Assembly: GCA_016208495.1 (NCBI GenBank)
Contig: JACQXX010000110.1
Location: 1 to 64,000 of the forward strand
Direction of reading: 5' to 3'
Source of the DNA: Acidobacteriota bacterium
Lineage (GTDB): Bacteria; Acidobacteriota; Blastocatellia; Chloracidobacteriales; Chloracidobacteriaceae
Length of the DNA: 64,000 nucleotides
The notes beneath the pieces were generated by a model. That model saw only the letters and a program-made list of their open reading frames with translations. It did not search any database and was not told where the DNA came from. Numbering within the stretch: the stretch's first letter is position 1; the number at the start of each line of letters is the position of its first letter. The position numbers were made by a program, and so were the translations under genes. Of the stretch, positions 1 through 7,761 are shown in pieces.

Positions 1-202
1 CAGTTTGCTTGAATATTTTTTTGAGTCGTCGCTCATCGTGCCGACTCAACCCCAGTTCTGATGGACTCCTCGCTTTTCTCATCCGTCGAGCTTAACTCTC
101 ATTCGCTATTTTTCAAATAACTTTTGCTAACTCACTTAGGTGCGCGGTTCGGGAAAAACGTCGCCTTGTTTTATGGCCGATACCCTCAACCCTGGTTTTT
201 CT
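1..202. other. intergenic, no feature recognised
   Basis: AT-rich leader before the first gene. I see no RNA, terminator or convincing promoter here. A GTG at 140 and an ATG at 173 in the frame of the downstream gene leave open a slightly longer protein. Confidence 0.5.
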
Positions 203-766
203 ATGGTTTCACGTGAATTGATCGAATATGTACTGTGCCAATTTCAACTGAGTCACCGAGGGATCCACGGCGTGTCGCACTGGGCACGCGTCCGGGATAA
301 TGGTCTGAGGCTGGCCAAAGTAACCGGTGCAAATCCAACTGTTGTGGAGCTTTTTGCCGTGCTTCACGATTCCCAGCGCCATTTAGATACCTGTGATGAT
401 GATCATGGGCTGCGAGCCGCGATGTTTGCCGCCCAGTTGCAGGGGAAATATTACGACCTCCCGCCAGATGATTTGCGGTTGTTACAACTTGCCTGCGAAG
501 GCCATAGCCACGGCAAAACACAGGGCGAGATTACGGTGGTGACCTGTTGGGATGCCGACCGGCTCGACCTTGGCCGGGTTGGAATCCCGCCACTCGCCAA
601 ATACCTTTGTACCCGTCCAGCCAAAGACCCAAAAATGATTGCCTGGGCTTACAACCGCAGTCTGAAATGGAAAGAGCGGTTTGATGGAAAAGACTGGCTG
701 CCAGTGATACTTGAAGAATTCCTTGAACCGCGAACGGAAGATTTGGAATTGAGGGAGTCGGGTTGA
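203..766 (+). CDS. HD-domain phosphohydrolase-like protein
   Basis: About 187 residues from the ATG at 203; in-frame GTG 140 and ATG 173 are alternative starts and none has a strong ribosome site. The order HGVSHW, then LHDSQR, then EGHSHG, then WDADRLDLGR matches the spaced His/His-Asp/His/Asp metal ligands of the HD superfamily (seen). These enzymes hydrolyse phosphate esters of nucleotides or related small molecules (family knowledge); the substrate here is unknown. There is no signal peptide or membrane segment, so it should be cytoplasmic. It stands alone, followed by the remnant of a broken gene on the other strand. Confidence 0.75.
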   Translation: MVSRELIEYVLCQFQLSHRGIHGVSHWARVRDNGLRLAKVTGANPTVVELFAVLHDSQRHLDTCDDDHGLRAAMFAAQLQGKYYDLPPDDLRLLQLACEGHSHGKTQGEITVVTCWDADRLDLGRVGIPPLAKYLCTRPAKDPKMIAWAYNRSLKWKERFDGKDWLPVILEEFLEPRTEDLELRESG

Positions 767-1027
767 AGACGTCAGGCGGAGGAAAATGGTCTCTCGCCCC
801 AGACTCGAAGGCTTCAGCCCGAAAAACTCATGCGCATTTCCGGTGTCGTGACTTACCGTTTTCCGTCAAGATTGGCCCACTCGCCGGATTGAATAAAAGA
901 CGCCCAGTAGAACGGATGATTCCAGCGTCGGCTTTTGAGCAGTTCAAGTTGAGTATTTTGGAGCGCGTCGCTTCGGCCTTCGCCAGCTTTCAACCGACGA
1001 TAAAAACCGCTCATCAATTCTTTTGTT

Positions 1028-1207
1028 CCTGCTTCTACCGGATTTTGTGTTATGCCAGGTCAACGTTGGAAGTAAAGAACTTGTCAGTACCACCCGCGTG
1101 AGCGGGTGGGGTTAGAAAGAAGCAAGCCAGCCCACCCATTGACGCGGGTGGTACTGACTGATTGGTTCTTCTGATTTGTCTCCAACACAAAATCCGGTAG
1201 AAGCAGG
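1028..1207. repeat. 180-bp palindromic element with 24-bp perfect terminal inverted repeats
   Basis: The arms 1028-1051 and 1184-1207 are perfect reverse complements (24 bp). A second nested pair, 1083-1099 and 1142-1158, is also perfect (17 bp, core CAGTACCACCCGCGT). The element encodes nothing and sits between the pre-peptidase piece and the CHAT end of the broken gene. No clear target duplication flanks it. It looks like a non-autonomous palindromic element, or a repeat whose recombination removed the middle of the gene. Confidence 0.75.
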
Positions 1208-1527
1208 CCCATTTCACGGCATCTGCATTCTGAAGCAGGTCTGTAAGCTCCTGTTCTGTTTGCTCGATTTTGGTCGGAGTCTGTAACTCGCTGACCCTCA
1301 CTTCATATCTTCCCGCAGGTGCGGTTGTATCAGTGGAAACAACCTCGACGTGATAGGTGCCGGCTCCAGGTAAAATACCAGCCAGTACTTTGGATCCCTG
1401 AGGGCCGTTTGGAGTATCAATTTCAGTCAGTTGCTTTGAATCAGGTCCGAACAGTCGCAGGTTGACGTCAATTCCTTTTGGTTTGACCACAAGGTTTAAG
1501 TACTGGCTGCTTTTCACCGTGATCTGA

Positions 1528-1642
1528 TAAGTACCTTGTCATAAATTTCCTGAGATATTGGGTTTGGTAAGTGGTTGATCTTTTTCGTGTTTTTCGTGTT
1601 TTTCGTGGTTAAAATGTCTGGAAACTTTCGGTAAGGTACTTA
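1528..1642. mobile_element. MITE-like element, copy 1 (115 bp, TA target duplication)
   Basis: The ends TAAGTACCTT and AAGGTACTTA are perfect 10-bp inverted repeats, and the outermost TA on each side behaves as a target duplication. The interior carries direct 9-11 bp repeats of TTTTTCGTG and the phrase TCCTGAGATATTG. Copies 2 (11481-11595) and 3 (23198-23313, inverted) share ends and interior. TA duplication is characteristic of IS630/Tc1-mariner transposases, so it is probably moved in trans by such an enzyme; none is encoded in this window. Confidence 0.85.
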
Positions 1643-1973
1643 GAAATGACGCTCGCCGCCGTTGAGATCGCGTTCCTGGTGAAAGCCTTCGATCAACTGA
1701 ACTTCTGATTGAGTTAATTGAGTGGTGGGAGATGCCGGAGCATTCGTTGACGGGTTTTCCTCGACCCCATCAGCCCTGGTTAACCAAATTGGGGCAAAGA
1801 CACCGATGAACAAGAGAAACAGTGGGTTGAACACGTGATTCATCACTTGATCCTTGGGCAAATAGATTTTGAAAAGGGGTTGGCCTGAGCAGATTCGTGA
1901 AGTTGTGCGGTTGAATCAAAGGAAGGTCGCCTGACAGAATATCATTGAATGAATGAGTCAGGCTATCTTTTCA

Positions 1974-2324
1974 TCAACTGTTCCCTCTGTTGTGGAAAGG
2001 TCGGTTTTCGCCCGCAGGGCGCCGGAAAATAGCCGGTGTGGAAGCCGGCTTTGCGGCGCACCCACCGGAATGCGGGCCGTGAAGCGTTCGCGCCCGGCAG
2101 GGCGCTGGACCAAAGTCTCAAAAGTTACGGAAAATTGAGGATTCCCGACCGACAAGATGTTCCAGCGCCCATCCGGGCGCGAAGCGATGTGGACCGGGAT
2201 CCGGTGGTGTGCCCAAAGCGGCAAACCACCGGCTATTTTCCGGCGCCCATTCGGGCGGGAGTTGTCAAGCCCAGGCGACCTTTCCGCAACGAAGATCAAC
2301 TCTTCCCTCCGTTGTAGAAAGGTC
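1974..2324. repeat. GC-rich nested inverted-repeat element, copy 1
   Basis: The unit is flanked by near-identical direct copies of a 29-bp sequence (1974-2002 and 2296-2324, 26 of 29 equal). Inside, 2017-2038 and 2227-2248 are perfect 22-bp reverse complements, with a further inner pair around 2089-2108 and 2161-2181. The motif GGCGCCGG-ATAGCCGGTGG recurs in the second element at 38181-38437. Open frames across it lie in repeat DNA and look non-coding. Confidence 0.7.
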
Positions 2325-2471
2325 AATCAAACTGGACAAGCCCTATCTGACCAGGATTAAACTGCGCGAGATACGTTCAACCTGGATGAAACCCAGCGGC
2401 CCCAGATGAACGTTCCTTTGCACCACAGACTCATTCCCCTCAATATCCCATTCAAAATTCAAAAGGATTCC

Positions 2472-2978
2472 ATGAAACAAAGTATTTTGACAGTATTAGT
2501 TTGGCTGGGTATGACAGGTTTCGTTTTTGGTCAGTCTCCGGCATCTCCCCAGTCTCCGGCTGGCAATACCTCAACGACCACTAAAGAACCAACCGAATTG
2601 TTTTCCACGATCTCCCGGCTGGACAGCCAGCTTTTTGAAGCGTTCAACACCCGCAACCTTGAAAGAGTAAAAACAATGTTTGCCAAAGATGTCGAGTTTT
2701 ACCATGACACCGGCGGGGTGGCGAATTACGACCAGACGATTGAAAACCTGAGAAATCTGTTCGAACAAAGCAAAACCAACGGGTTACGAAGAGACCTGGT
2801 GAAGGGCAGCCTGGAAGTGTATCCGATCAAAGATTTTGGTGCCATTCAGATTGGCCAACACCGGTTTTGCCACAAGGAAAACGGGCGAGACGATTGCGGC
2901 ACGTTTAAGTTTGTACACATCTGGCGCTTCAAGGATGGAGAATGGAAGATTTCGCGCGTGGTGAGTTATGGACATTAA
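2472..2978 (+). CDS. secreted NTF2-like (SnoaL/DUF4440-type) protein
   Basis: 168 residues from ATG 2472, preceded by AAAGGA. The N-terminus MKQSILTVLVWLGMTGFVFGQ is a signal peptide, followed by a Ser/Thr/Pro linker. From about residue 45 the pattern ISRLDSQLFEAFNTRNLERVKTMFAKDVEFYHDTGG is the cone-shaped alpha+beta start of NTF2-like proteins, and the end HIWRFKDGEWKISRVVSYGH is the usual last two strands. Such proteins bind small hydrophobic ligands or act as enzymes; no catalytic residues can be assigned here. It stands alone between a repeat element and an empty stretch. Confidence 0.75.
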   Translation: MKQSILTVLVWLGMTGFVFGQSPASPQSPAGNTSTTTKEPTELFSTISRLDSQLFEAFNTRNLERVKTMFAKDVEFYHDTGGVANYDQTIENLRNLFEQSKTNGLRRDLVKGSLEVYPIKDFGAIQIGQHRFCHKENGRDDCGTFKFVHIWRFKDGEWKISRVVSYGH

Positions 2979-3329
2979 GAGCCTGGGGCTGAAGAAAACG
3001 GGCTGAAGAGATTGGGCCTGGAGTTGAAGAACCTGAAGTCTTCAGCTCTTGGCCCTAAATCCAGGGGGACGTCCTTAAGTTATATCCAATCACCTATATA
3101 AAAAATGATACGATTTCACCTCAATACTGCTTGCCAATGATAGAACCCTCTCCTAATATTGGCTGATCCCCAGAATGATCGAATGATTGACCAATCAGCA
3201 AGATACGAAGTATCTTTGCTCGTTTTTGCCGGGTGTCTAGTTTCTATATTTTTGTTGTCAGGCTACACATAGAAAGATGAACACCTGCTTCTGATTTGGG
3301 AAAAACCGTAAATTGGAGGGGCAAACCCG
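2979..3329. other. intergenic with CTGAAGA repeats
   Basis: Just after the stop, 2984-3046 contains GGGCTGAAGA-type direct copies and an inverted counterpart CTTCAGCTCTTGGCCC, able to form a hairpin that may end transcription. The rest is AT-rich. A good ribosome site, TTGGAGGGG, lies before the next start at 3330. Confidence 0.5.
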
Positions 3330-4151
3330 ATGAAGAAACAGATCTGTCTGGCAGGTGTGATTACTCTTCTCTTTGTACTTCAGGGCTGTTTTCAATCTTA
3401 CGCAAACTCACAAAAACCTGCACCAAAGCCAAAAGGAAAGCCTGGAGACTTGTGGTATGAAACAAACCGGTTCCAGGTGACCATAACAAGCGCGGACAGG
3501 AAGTCAGTTGGAGTATATGAATTTCGAAAAAATAAGAGCGACCTTCGGTTAGAAGTAAATAATCAGGCAGACAATGAATCGGACTCTGGAACCATTCTGG
3601 TCATTGAGGATGCGGTATTGCTGATCAAGGAACTGAAAACAGAAAGCGGGTATGAAATAGACGTCCTGGATGTAAACATATTATCGGTCAAACTTGCCTA
3701 TGCACTTTTAGTCCGAGCTTTCCCAAAGGGCCCCGATTCAATCAGTGATCCCCTCGATGCCAGCATCGTTGAACGGAAGAATGAAATCTCGGTCAACAAT
3801 ATCAGTGCCGGTTTAGAAATTCCTCCACCCTGGAGTTTGAAAGGCACCGCAACCCCGGTTGGTACAGAGTACATTCAATTTGATCTTACCTTTATCTTCC
3901 AATCTCCTGACGATGAAAAAGTCAAAGAAACAATGCAGTTCACTGGAAAGTGGTACAAGAACTCACCGGAACTTGAGATTCCAGCCGAAATGCCAATCCA
4001 GGACTGGCAGATTTTTTCACTGGGGCCAATCCAATCAACCACCGCTCAAGGTGGGATGATTTTTGATTATTCAGCCATCAAAATGAAGAAACTTGGTACC
4101 ATTGGTGAACTGAGAAAAGCTTTGCAAGCTGGGAAACAAGGAAAGAAATAG
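3330..4151 (+). CDS. putative lipoprotein of unknown function
   Basis: 273 residues, start supported by GGAGGGG 8-14 bases upstream. MKKQICLAGVITLLFVLQGC is a lipoprotein signal with lipobox LQGC, so the mature protein should be anchored by its Cys in an envelope membrane. After a Pro/Lys-rich linker the rest is beta-rich and mostly polar (WYETNRFQVTITSADRKSVGVYEF, IQFDLTFIFQ). I recognise no family. The two genes that follow have short spacing and the same strand, so the three may be one operon. Confidence 0.65.
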   Translation: MKKQICLAGVITLLFVLQGCFQSYANSQKPAPKPKGKPGDLWYETNRFQVTITSADRKSVGVYEFRKNKSDLRLEVNNQADNESDSGTILVIEDAVLLIKELKTESGYEIDVLDVNILSVKLAYALLVRAFPKGPDSISDPLDASIVERKNEISVNNISAGLEIPPPWSLKGTATPVGTEYIQFDLTFIFQSPDDEKVKETMQFTGKWYKNSPELEIPAEMPIQDWQIFSLGPIQSTTAQGGMIFDYSAIKMKKLGTIGELRKALQAGKQGKK

Positions 4152-4237
4152 ACACCATGGCACAAACTGGCAAGCGGAATTGTGTTTTGTGTGTCCCTGG
4201 CTGAGAACTGTTACAACTTTATGGAGATCAACAGGTT

Positions 4238-4891
4238 ATGTCAGAAAACCTCTTTCCACGTGAAACCTACGATCTGGATGAAAGCGGGTACTGGAAGCAA
4301 GCCCAGATATTGAGTGGGGTGCTGTTTGGAACCGGGATGTGGGTTGCCGGTGCCGGTGCCTTGCTTTTTGTTTTCAAGGGTTTCGGGAACATTCCCAATG
4401 CAGAGGCTGTGCTTTTTGTTGGCACACTGTTGGGTGTTTTAAGTGGGATTTTCTTCGGCCTGACGTGGGGTTGGATCATGCGCCAAAAGGTAAAAAAGTT
4501 CATGGATCGGCTTTACTCACGGGATCCGGCACTTGTGGACCTGCCCGAACATGACGAACAGTTCCGATATCGGTTGCCTGGAAGCTATATCCCCACGCCA
4601 AATTTCGCTGTGGGAGGCATATGTTACTTTGGTGACTCAGGGTTGCTCTTTATTCCGCACAAAGGAAACCTACCTCGCGATATGAATCGCATTTCCTGGA
4701 GTCACACATCAATTCATCAAATCCAGCTTGTCGAGCAGGATTATACGCTGTTGAAGCGGTTGCTGATGAATAAGTTACCTTTCCTTATCGAAGTAACTAC
4801 TGAATCTGGGAAGGCGCGGTTTTTCTTACCTTGTCCTGAAACAACCATCGGGATTCTGAAAAAAGAGATCAGCCGCAATCAGATTGTTTAA
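4238..4891 (+). CDS. membrane protein with C-terminal PH-like domain
   Basis: 217 residues. Two hydrophobic segments at about residues 27-48 and 55-78 (LFGTGMWVAGAGALLFVF; AVLFVGTLLGVLSGIFFGLTWGWI) form a hairpin. The C-terminal half (FGDSGLLFIPHKGNL, ISWSHTSIHQIQLVEQ, PFLIEVTTESGKARFFL, final helix ETTIGILKKEI) has the strand order and closing helix of a bacterial PH/GRAM-like domain (inference from pattern). Function unknown; it probably acts at the inner membrane. It precedes the next gene by only 28 bases. Confidence 0.65.
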   Translation: MSENLFPRETYDLDESGYWKQAQILSGVLFGTGMWVAGAGALLFVFKGFGNIPNAEAVLFVGTLLGVLSGIFFGLTWGWIMRQKVKKFMDRLYSRDPALVDLPEHDEQFRYRLPGSYIPTPNFAVGGICYFGDSGLLFIPHKGNLPRDMNRISWSHTSIHQIQLVEQDYTLLKRLLMNKLPFLIEVTTESGKARFFLPCPETTIGILKKEISRNQIV

Positions 4892-4919
4892 CAGGTCCTC
4901 AAAACCAAAAGGAGTTTGT

Positions 4920-5696
4920 ATGAATGTGGTTTATCAATCTGGAAATCTCTCACCAGAACTTCAAACCTGCATTGATGAGCTTGTCAGCGGGCATTACTCA
5001 CACCCGAATAACAACCCAACTGATCCACAGGTGTTTCTGAGACTCAATAAGTTGGGAGATGTTCTGAATGGGACTACATTGAACCCAGATTCCTATCTGG
5101 CAGGACCACCATTTGTATTTCTCACCCTTCCACAGGAAATCAGTGGTCTTACTTTACAACAATCTCTCTATAAAGTTGGGTACTCCAGTAACGACATCAA
5201 GCAATTTGTGGGTTTACATCCAATGGCAGCCATTGTGTTCAAGTATCCTGATGAAATTCAGTATTCATCAACTGTTACCAGTCAGTGGCAGAAGCAAGTA
5301 TTTCACTCAACCTGGAGGAATGTTTTTGAACTGGTGGAAAGGGTTTCCAGCCAGGCCGAAATCAGTCCCGGTGTGCTCAATAACCATTCCCAAATTTTCT
5401 TTTCATCTTCCCAAGACCGGGACTTTGCCGGTTCTTTTCCCGATTGGGGAAAACTTAGGCTTCAAGGTGTTTCCTATCAAGAGCTTGAAAGAACTGGTGG
5501 AGCAGACTGGTACTATCGCAAAGAAATTCTCCAGCGGCGGTTTGACATTACTGAATTATTTAATGGAAGCGGCAGGACCTGGTGTGAAAAACCTGAGTTG
5601 GGAAATGCACCAGAATTTCTGGGACCGAATTTCGCTCTGACTGAACTTTCCCATGTGGGAGAACTGGCAATTATTGATTTAGGGCACCTTTCGTAA
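4920..5696 (+). CDS. conserved-looking protein of unknown function
   Basis: 258 residues from ATG 4920, chosen because AAAAGGAG lies 5-12 bases upstream; the frame opens earlier at 4884 but that would overlap the previous gene. No signal peptide or membrane segment. The sequence is globular with many aromatic residues (GPPFVFLTLPQEISGLTLQQSLYKVGYSSNDIKQF; GPNFALTELSHVGELAIIDLGHLS). I do not recognise the family. Likely co-transcribed with the membrane protein before it. Confidence 0.6.
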   Translation: MNVVYQSGNLSPELQTCIDELVSGHYSHPNNNPTDPQVFLRLNKLGDVLNGTTLNPDSYLAGPPFVFLTLPQEISGLTLQQSLYKVGYSSNDIKQFVGLHPMAAIVFKYPDEIQYSSTVTSQWQKQVFHSTWRNVFELVERVSSQAEISPGVLNNHSQIFFSSSQDRDFAGSFPDWGKLRLQGVSYQELERTGGADWYYRKEILQRRFDITELFNGSGRTWCEKPELGNAPEFLGPNFALTELSHVGELAIIDLGHLS

Positions 5697-5697
5697 A

Positions 5698-5763
5698 GAC
5701 TTGGGGCTGAAGAACGTAGGTAGAGTCTCTAACCCATATTCTTCAGCCCAATATCTTCAACCT
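5698..5763. terminator. hairpin between convergent genes
   Basis: GGGCTGAAGAA near 5704-5714 and TTCTTCAGCCC near 5740-5750 form an 11-bp stem between a plus-strand and a minus-strand gene. The same words recur between other convergent genes here (18537-18598, 53029-53069), so this is a dispersed repeat that probably serves as a two-way terminator. Confidence 0.5.
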
Positions 5764-5770
5764 CGGTTTT

Positions 5771-6484
5771 TCAATGCTTGCCGTATTCCATGGCAACGCC
5801 TTTGCGCTGGGCCATGATGTAGGCTTCGATGGCGCGCATTTTCGGGTCATCCGCGTCAAGTTTTTTGCCCCGGGACGGGTTCTCAATGCACCAGTTGATC
5901 ATGTCGCGGAGCAGGGCCACGCGTTGGAGCTGAATCTGGTACTTGGGATAAGTCTCCGGATGGGTGTTGGCTGCGTTTGGATGGCACATCGCACAGGAGA
6001 CGCCATTGGTGCTGCCGACAAGTTTGTCATCGTGGAAAATTTGATTGCCATATTCGACTTCGCGGGCAAGTTCACGTTCCCAAACCTGACGCTCTCGGGC
6101 CGTAAACACCCCGTCCTGTTCTGACTGACTGGCCGGTGCTGCTTTTTCCGAACCTTTCTTTTGAGCCAGTGCCTCAGCCATTTCCTTTTTCCAGGCTTCG
6201 GCGACGTTGGGGTCGGTTTTGGCAAACCACATTGACATCAGTTTATTCGCTGCGGTTTGCGCCTGGTCAGGGGAAAGCCGTTCGTCGGGTTTGACCCCTT
6301 TCATTTCAAGGTTGGTTTCACCGTCGCACAACTGAATCACCAGGTTTTTGCCATCGCCAGGTGCTGGCGGATGTTGTGGAAGCGGCGCTGATTTTTGTTG
6401 AGCCTGGGCCACGCCATAAATTGTCAGTGCCGCCACCGCGACGATCAGAATGAAACTCAGTTTGAACCACTGCCGTGTTTTCAT
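5771..6484 (-). CDS. periplasmic c-type cytochrome (SoxA/TsdA-like)
   Basis: 237 residues from the ATG at 6484 (preceded by GGAG; the longer frame from 6526 starts before the ribosome site). MKTRQWFKLSFILIVAVAALTIYGVAQAQ is a signal peptide. One heme-attachment motif, CAMCH, lies in GVSCAMCHPNAANTHPETYPKYQ at about residue 170, followed by LRDMINWCIENPSRGKKLDADDPKMRAIEAYI, a helix pattern that resembles SoxA/thiosulfate dehydrogenase cytochromes. It is the last gene of a three-gene operon with a metallophosphoesterase and a di-heme peroxidase, so electron transfer in the periplasm is its likely role; its redox partner is unknown. Confidence 0.8.
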   Translation of the reverse strand: MKTRQWFKLSFILIVAVAALTIYGVAQAQQKSAPLPQHPPAPGDGKNLVIQLCDGETNLEMKGVKPDERLSPDQAQTAANKLMSMWFAKTDPNVAEAWKKEMAEALAQKKGSEKAAPASQSEQDGVFTARERQVWERELAREVEYGNQIFHDDKLVGSTNGVSCAMCHPNAANTHPETYPKYQIQLQRVALLRDMINWCIENPSRGKKLDADDPKMRAIEAYIMAQRKGVAMEYGKH

Positions 6485-6596
6485 TGGAACTTCTCCTTTT
6501 TCTCCATATGGAACCGATGTGCTCACAACCAGGGCTGAGGGCCTGGGGCTGAAAAACCATATCCAATCCCTACTCCCTATCCCCAGCCCCCTATCA

Positions 6597-7742
6597 TCAG
6601 TAAGACGGGATCGTCGTTTTGGCTGGTGAATCTTCCGCGCCGTTGGAATTCAAATAGCGGGCTGAGACTTTCATCGGGTTGCGGTTCCAGAGGTTGTAAT
6701 CTTTATCAACTCGACCATTCGGTTTCACCTGAATGGTGCCATCGCCCATGCCTTCGGTTTGATTGAACGGGTCAACGCGGTTCATTTGAACTGTCAATTT
6801 GGGCAGCCCTTGTGGGGCATATGGCCACGGCCAGGCGGTTGACAGCATGCCGTGGAAGTGGATGTTGTCAATGCGATTGGTCAAAACCTGATGGGTGTGT
6901 CCGTGAATGACCGTGACGGTCTTGAAGGGCCGTAACAGCGCCTGGACTTCTTCGGCGTCATCAGTCCAGAAGTTCCAGTTGCGGTAGAGTTTATACAGCG
7001 GGGAATGTGAAAAAACGACCAGTGGCGTGTCTTTCGGGACTTTTTCCAGATCGCGTTTGAGCCATTCGCGTTCTTCTTCGCCGACTTCAAAGGCGCTCTG
7101 ACGACCATCATCCAGACCGGAAACAATCTGCATGCGCTGCATTGGCGTCAGCCCTTTGGCGGTCCAGAAATCCTTTTCATTGACGCTCATCAGGGTGACA
7201 AAGTGGATGCCTTTATGGTCAAAGGAATAATAAGCCGGCCCAAACATGTCTTTCCACAAGTCGCCCATATCCAGAAACCAGTCGTGTTCGCCAACCATCA
7301 TTTTGATCGGTGCTTTGACATCCTTGAGAATTTGGGCACCGATTTTTAATTCGGCTGGTTGACCCAGTTGGGCCAGGTCTCCGCCATAAAGCACAAAATC
7401 TGGTTGTGGGTCGAGGGCATTGATGTCGGCCACGGCGCGTTCAAGCTGGCGGACAAATCGTTCGTTGAGCGTTTTTTCATACAAATGCGAATCTGAAATA
7501 TAGGCAAATGTGAATGGCCGCTCATCGGCCCGAATTGGCTCAGCCGCCTGGACCACTTCCACCAGTTGGAAGGATTGTGGTGTAAATGATTTGACGGCGG
7601 CTGCCGCCCCAGCCCAGGCCGTCATTTCCAGGAATCGCCGCCGGCCCATCATGGTTTGGCCGGCCTGCATCAGTTCGTTGAACCACTGTTCACGTTCGCG
7701 CAGATACTCTTCGCGTCGCTTGCCCCATTTTAAGGGAAACAT
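6597..7742 (-). CDS. Tat-exported calcineurin-like metallophosphoesterase
   Basis: 381 residues from ATG 7742; upstream in-frame codons overlap the preceding gene. The N-terminus is extended: charged residues, then GRRRFLEMTAWAGAAAAVKSF, a twin-arginine signal at about residues 34-52. Metallophosphoesterase motifs follow in order: YISDSHLY (D-x-H), YGGDLAQLG (G-D), VGEHDW (G-x-x-D/H variant), FSHSPLYKLY and VIHGHTHQVL (GHxH). The enzyme should bind two metal ions and cleave phosphate mono- or diesters in the periplasm. Its stop is about 110 bases from the cytochrome gene and its start 20 bases after the peroxidase gene, which argues for one transcript. Confidence 0.88.
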   Translation of the reverse strand: MFPLKWGKRREEYLREREQWFNELMQAGQTMMGRRRFLEMTAWAGAAAAVKSFTPQSFQLVEVVQAAEPIRADERPFTFAYISDSHLYEKTLNERFVRQLERAVADINALDPQPDFVLYGGDLAQLGQPAELKIGAQILKDVKAPIKMMVGEHDWFLDMGDLWKDMFGPAYYSFDHKGIHFVTLMSVNEKDFWTAKGLTPMQRMQIVSGLDDGRQSAFEVGEEEREWLKRDLEKVPKDTPLVVFSHSPLYKLYRNWNFWTDDAEEVQALLRPFKTVTVIHGHTHQVLTNRIDNIHFHGMLSTAWPWPYAPQGLPKLTVQMNRVDPFNQTEGMGDGTIQVKPNGRVDKDYNLWNRNPMKVSARYLNSNGAEDSPAKTTIPSY

Positions 7743-7761
7743 AGGTGTTGCCTCCTTCTCG

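Larger units (their letters stand above)
853..1843 (-). pseudogene. remnant of CHAT-domain/pre-peptidase secreted protein, split by two repeat elements
   Basis: Three pieces of one gene remain. Piece 1 (1843 down to 1643) begins at an ATG preceded by AAGGA and has a signal peptide, then ends RDLNGGERHF. Piece 2 (1527 down to 1208) resumes YQITVKSSQYLNLVV and continues through a beta-rich pre-peptidase C-like domain (LFGPDSKQLTEIDTPNG, GTYHVEVVS, AGRYEVRVSEL). Piece 3 (1027 down to 853) reads ELMSGFYRRLKAGEG...LKSRRWNHPFYWASFIQSGEW and a stop, the typical C-terminus of CHAT proteases. The TPR region and most of CHAT are missing. The 115-bp element lies between pieces 1 and 2, the 180-bp element between 2 and 3. 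Intact relatives are TPR-CHAT proteins of well over 800 residues (from memory). Confidence 0.8.

Noticed and set aside
763-1101. 112-codon plus-strand frame
   Set aside because: Antisense to the CHAT remnant and the palindromic element; no family pattern.
1953-2409. Several overlapping 60-120-codon frames on both strands
   Set aside because: All lie in the GC-rich inverted-repeat element; open frames follow from base composition.
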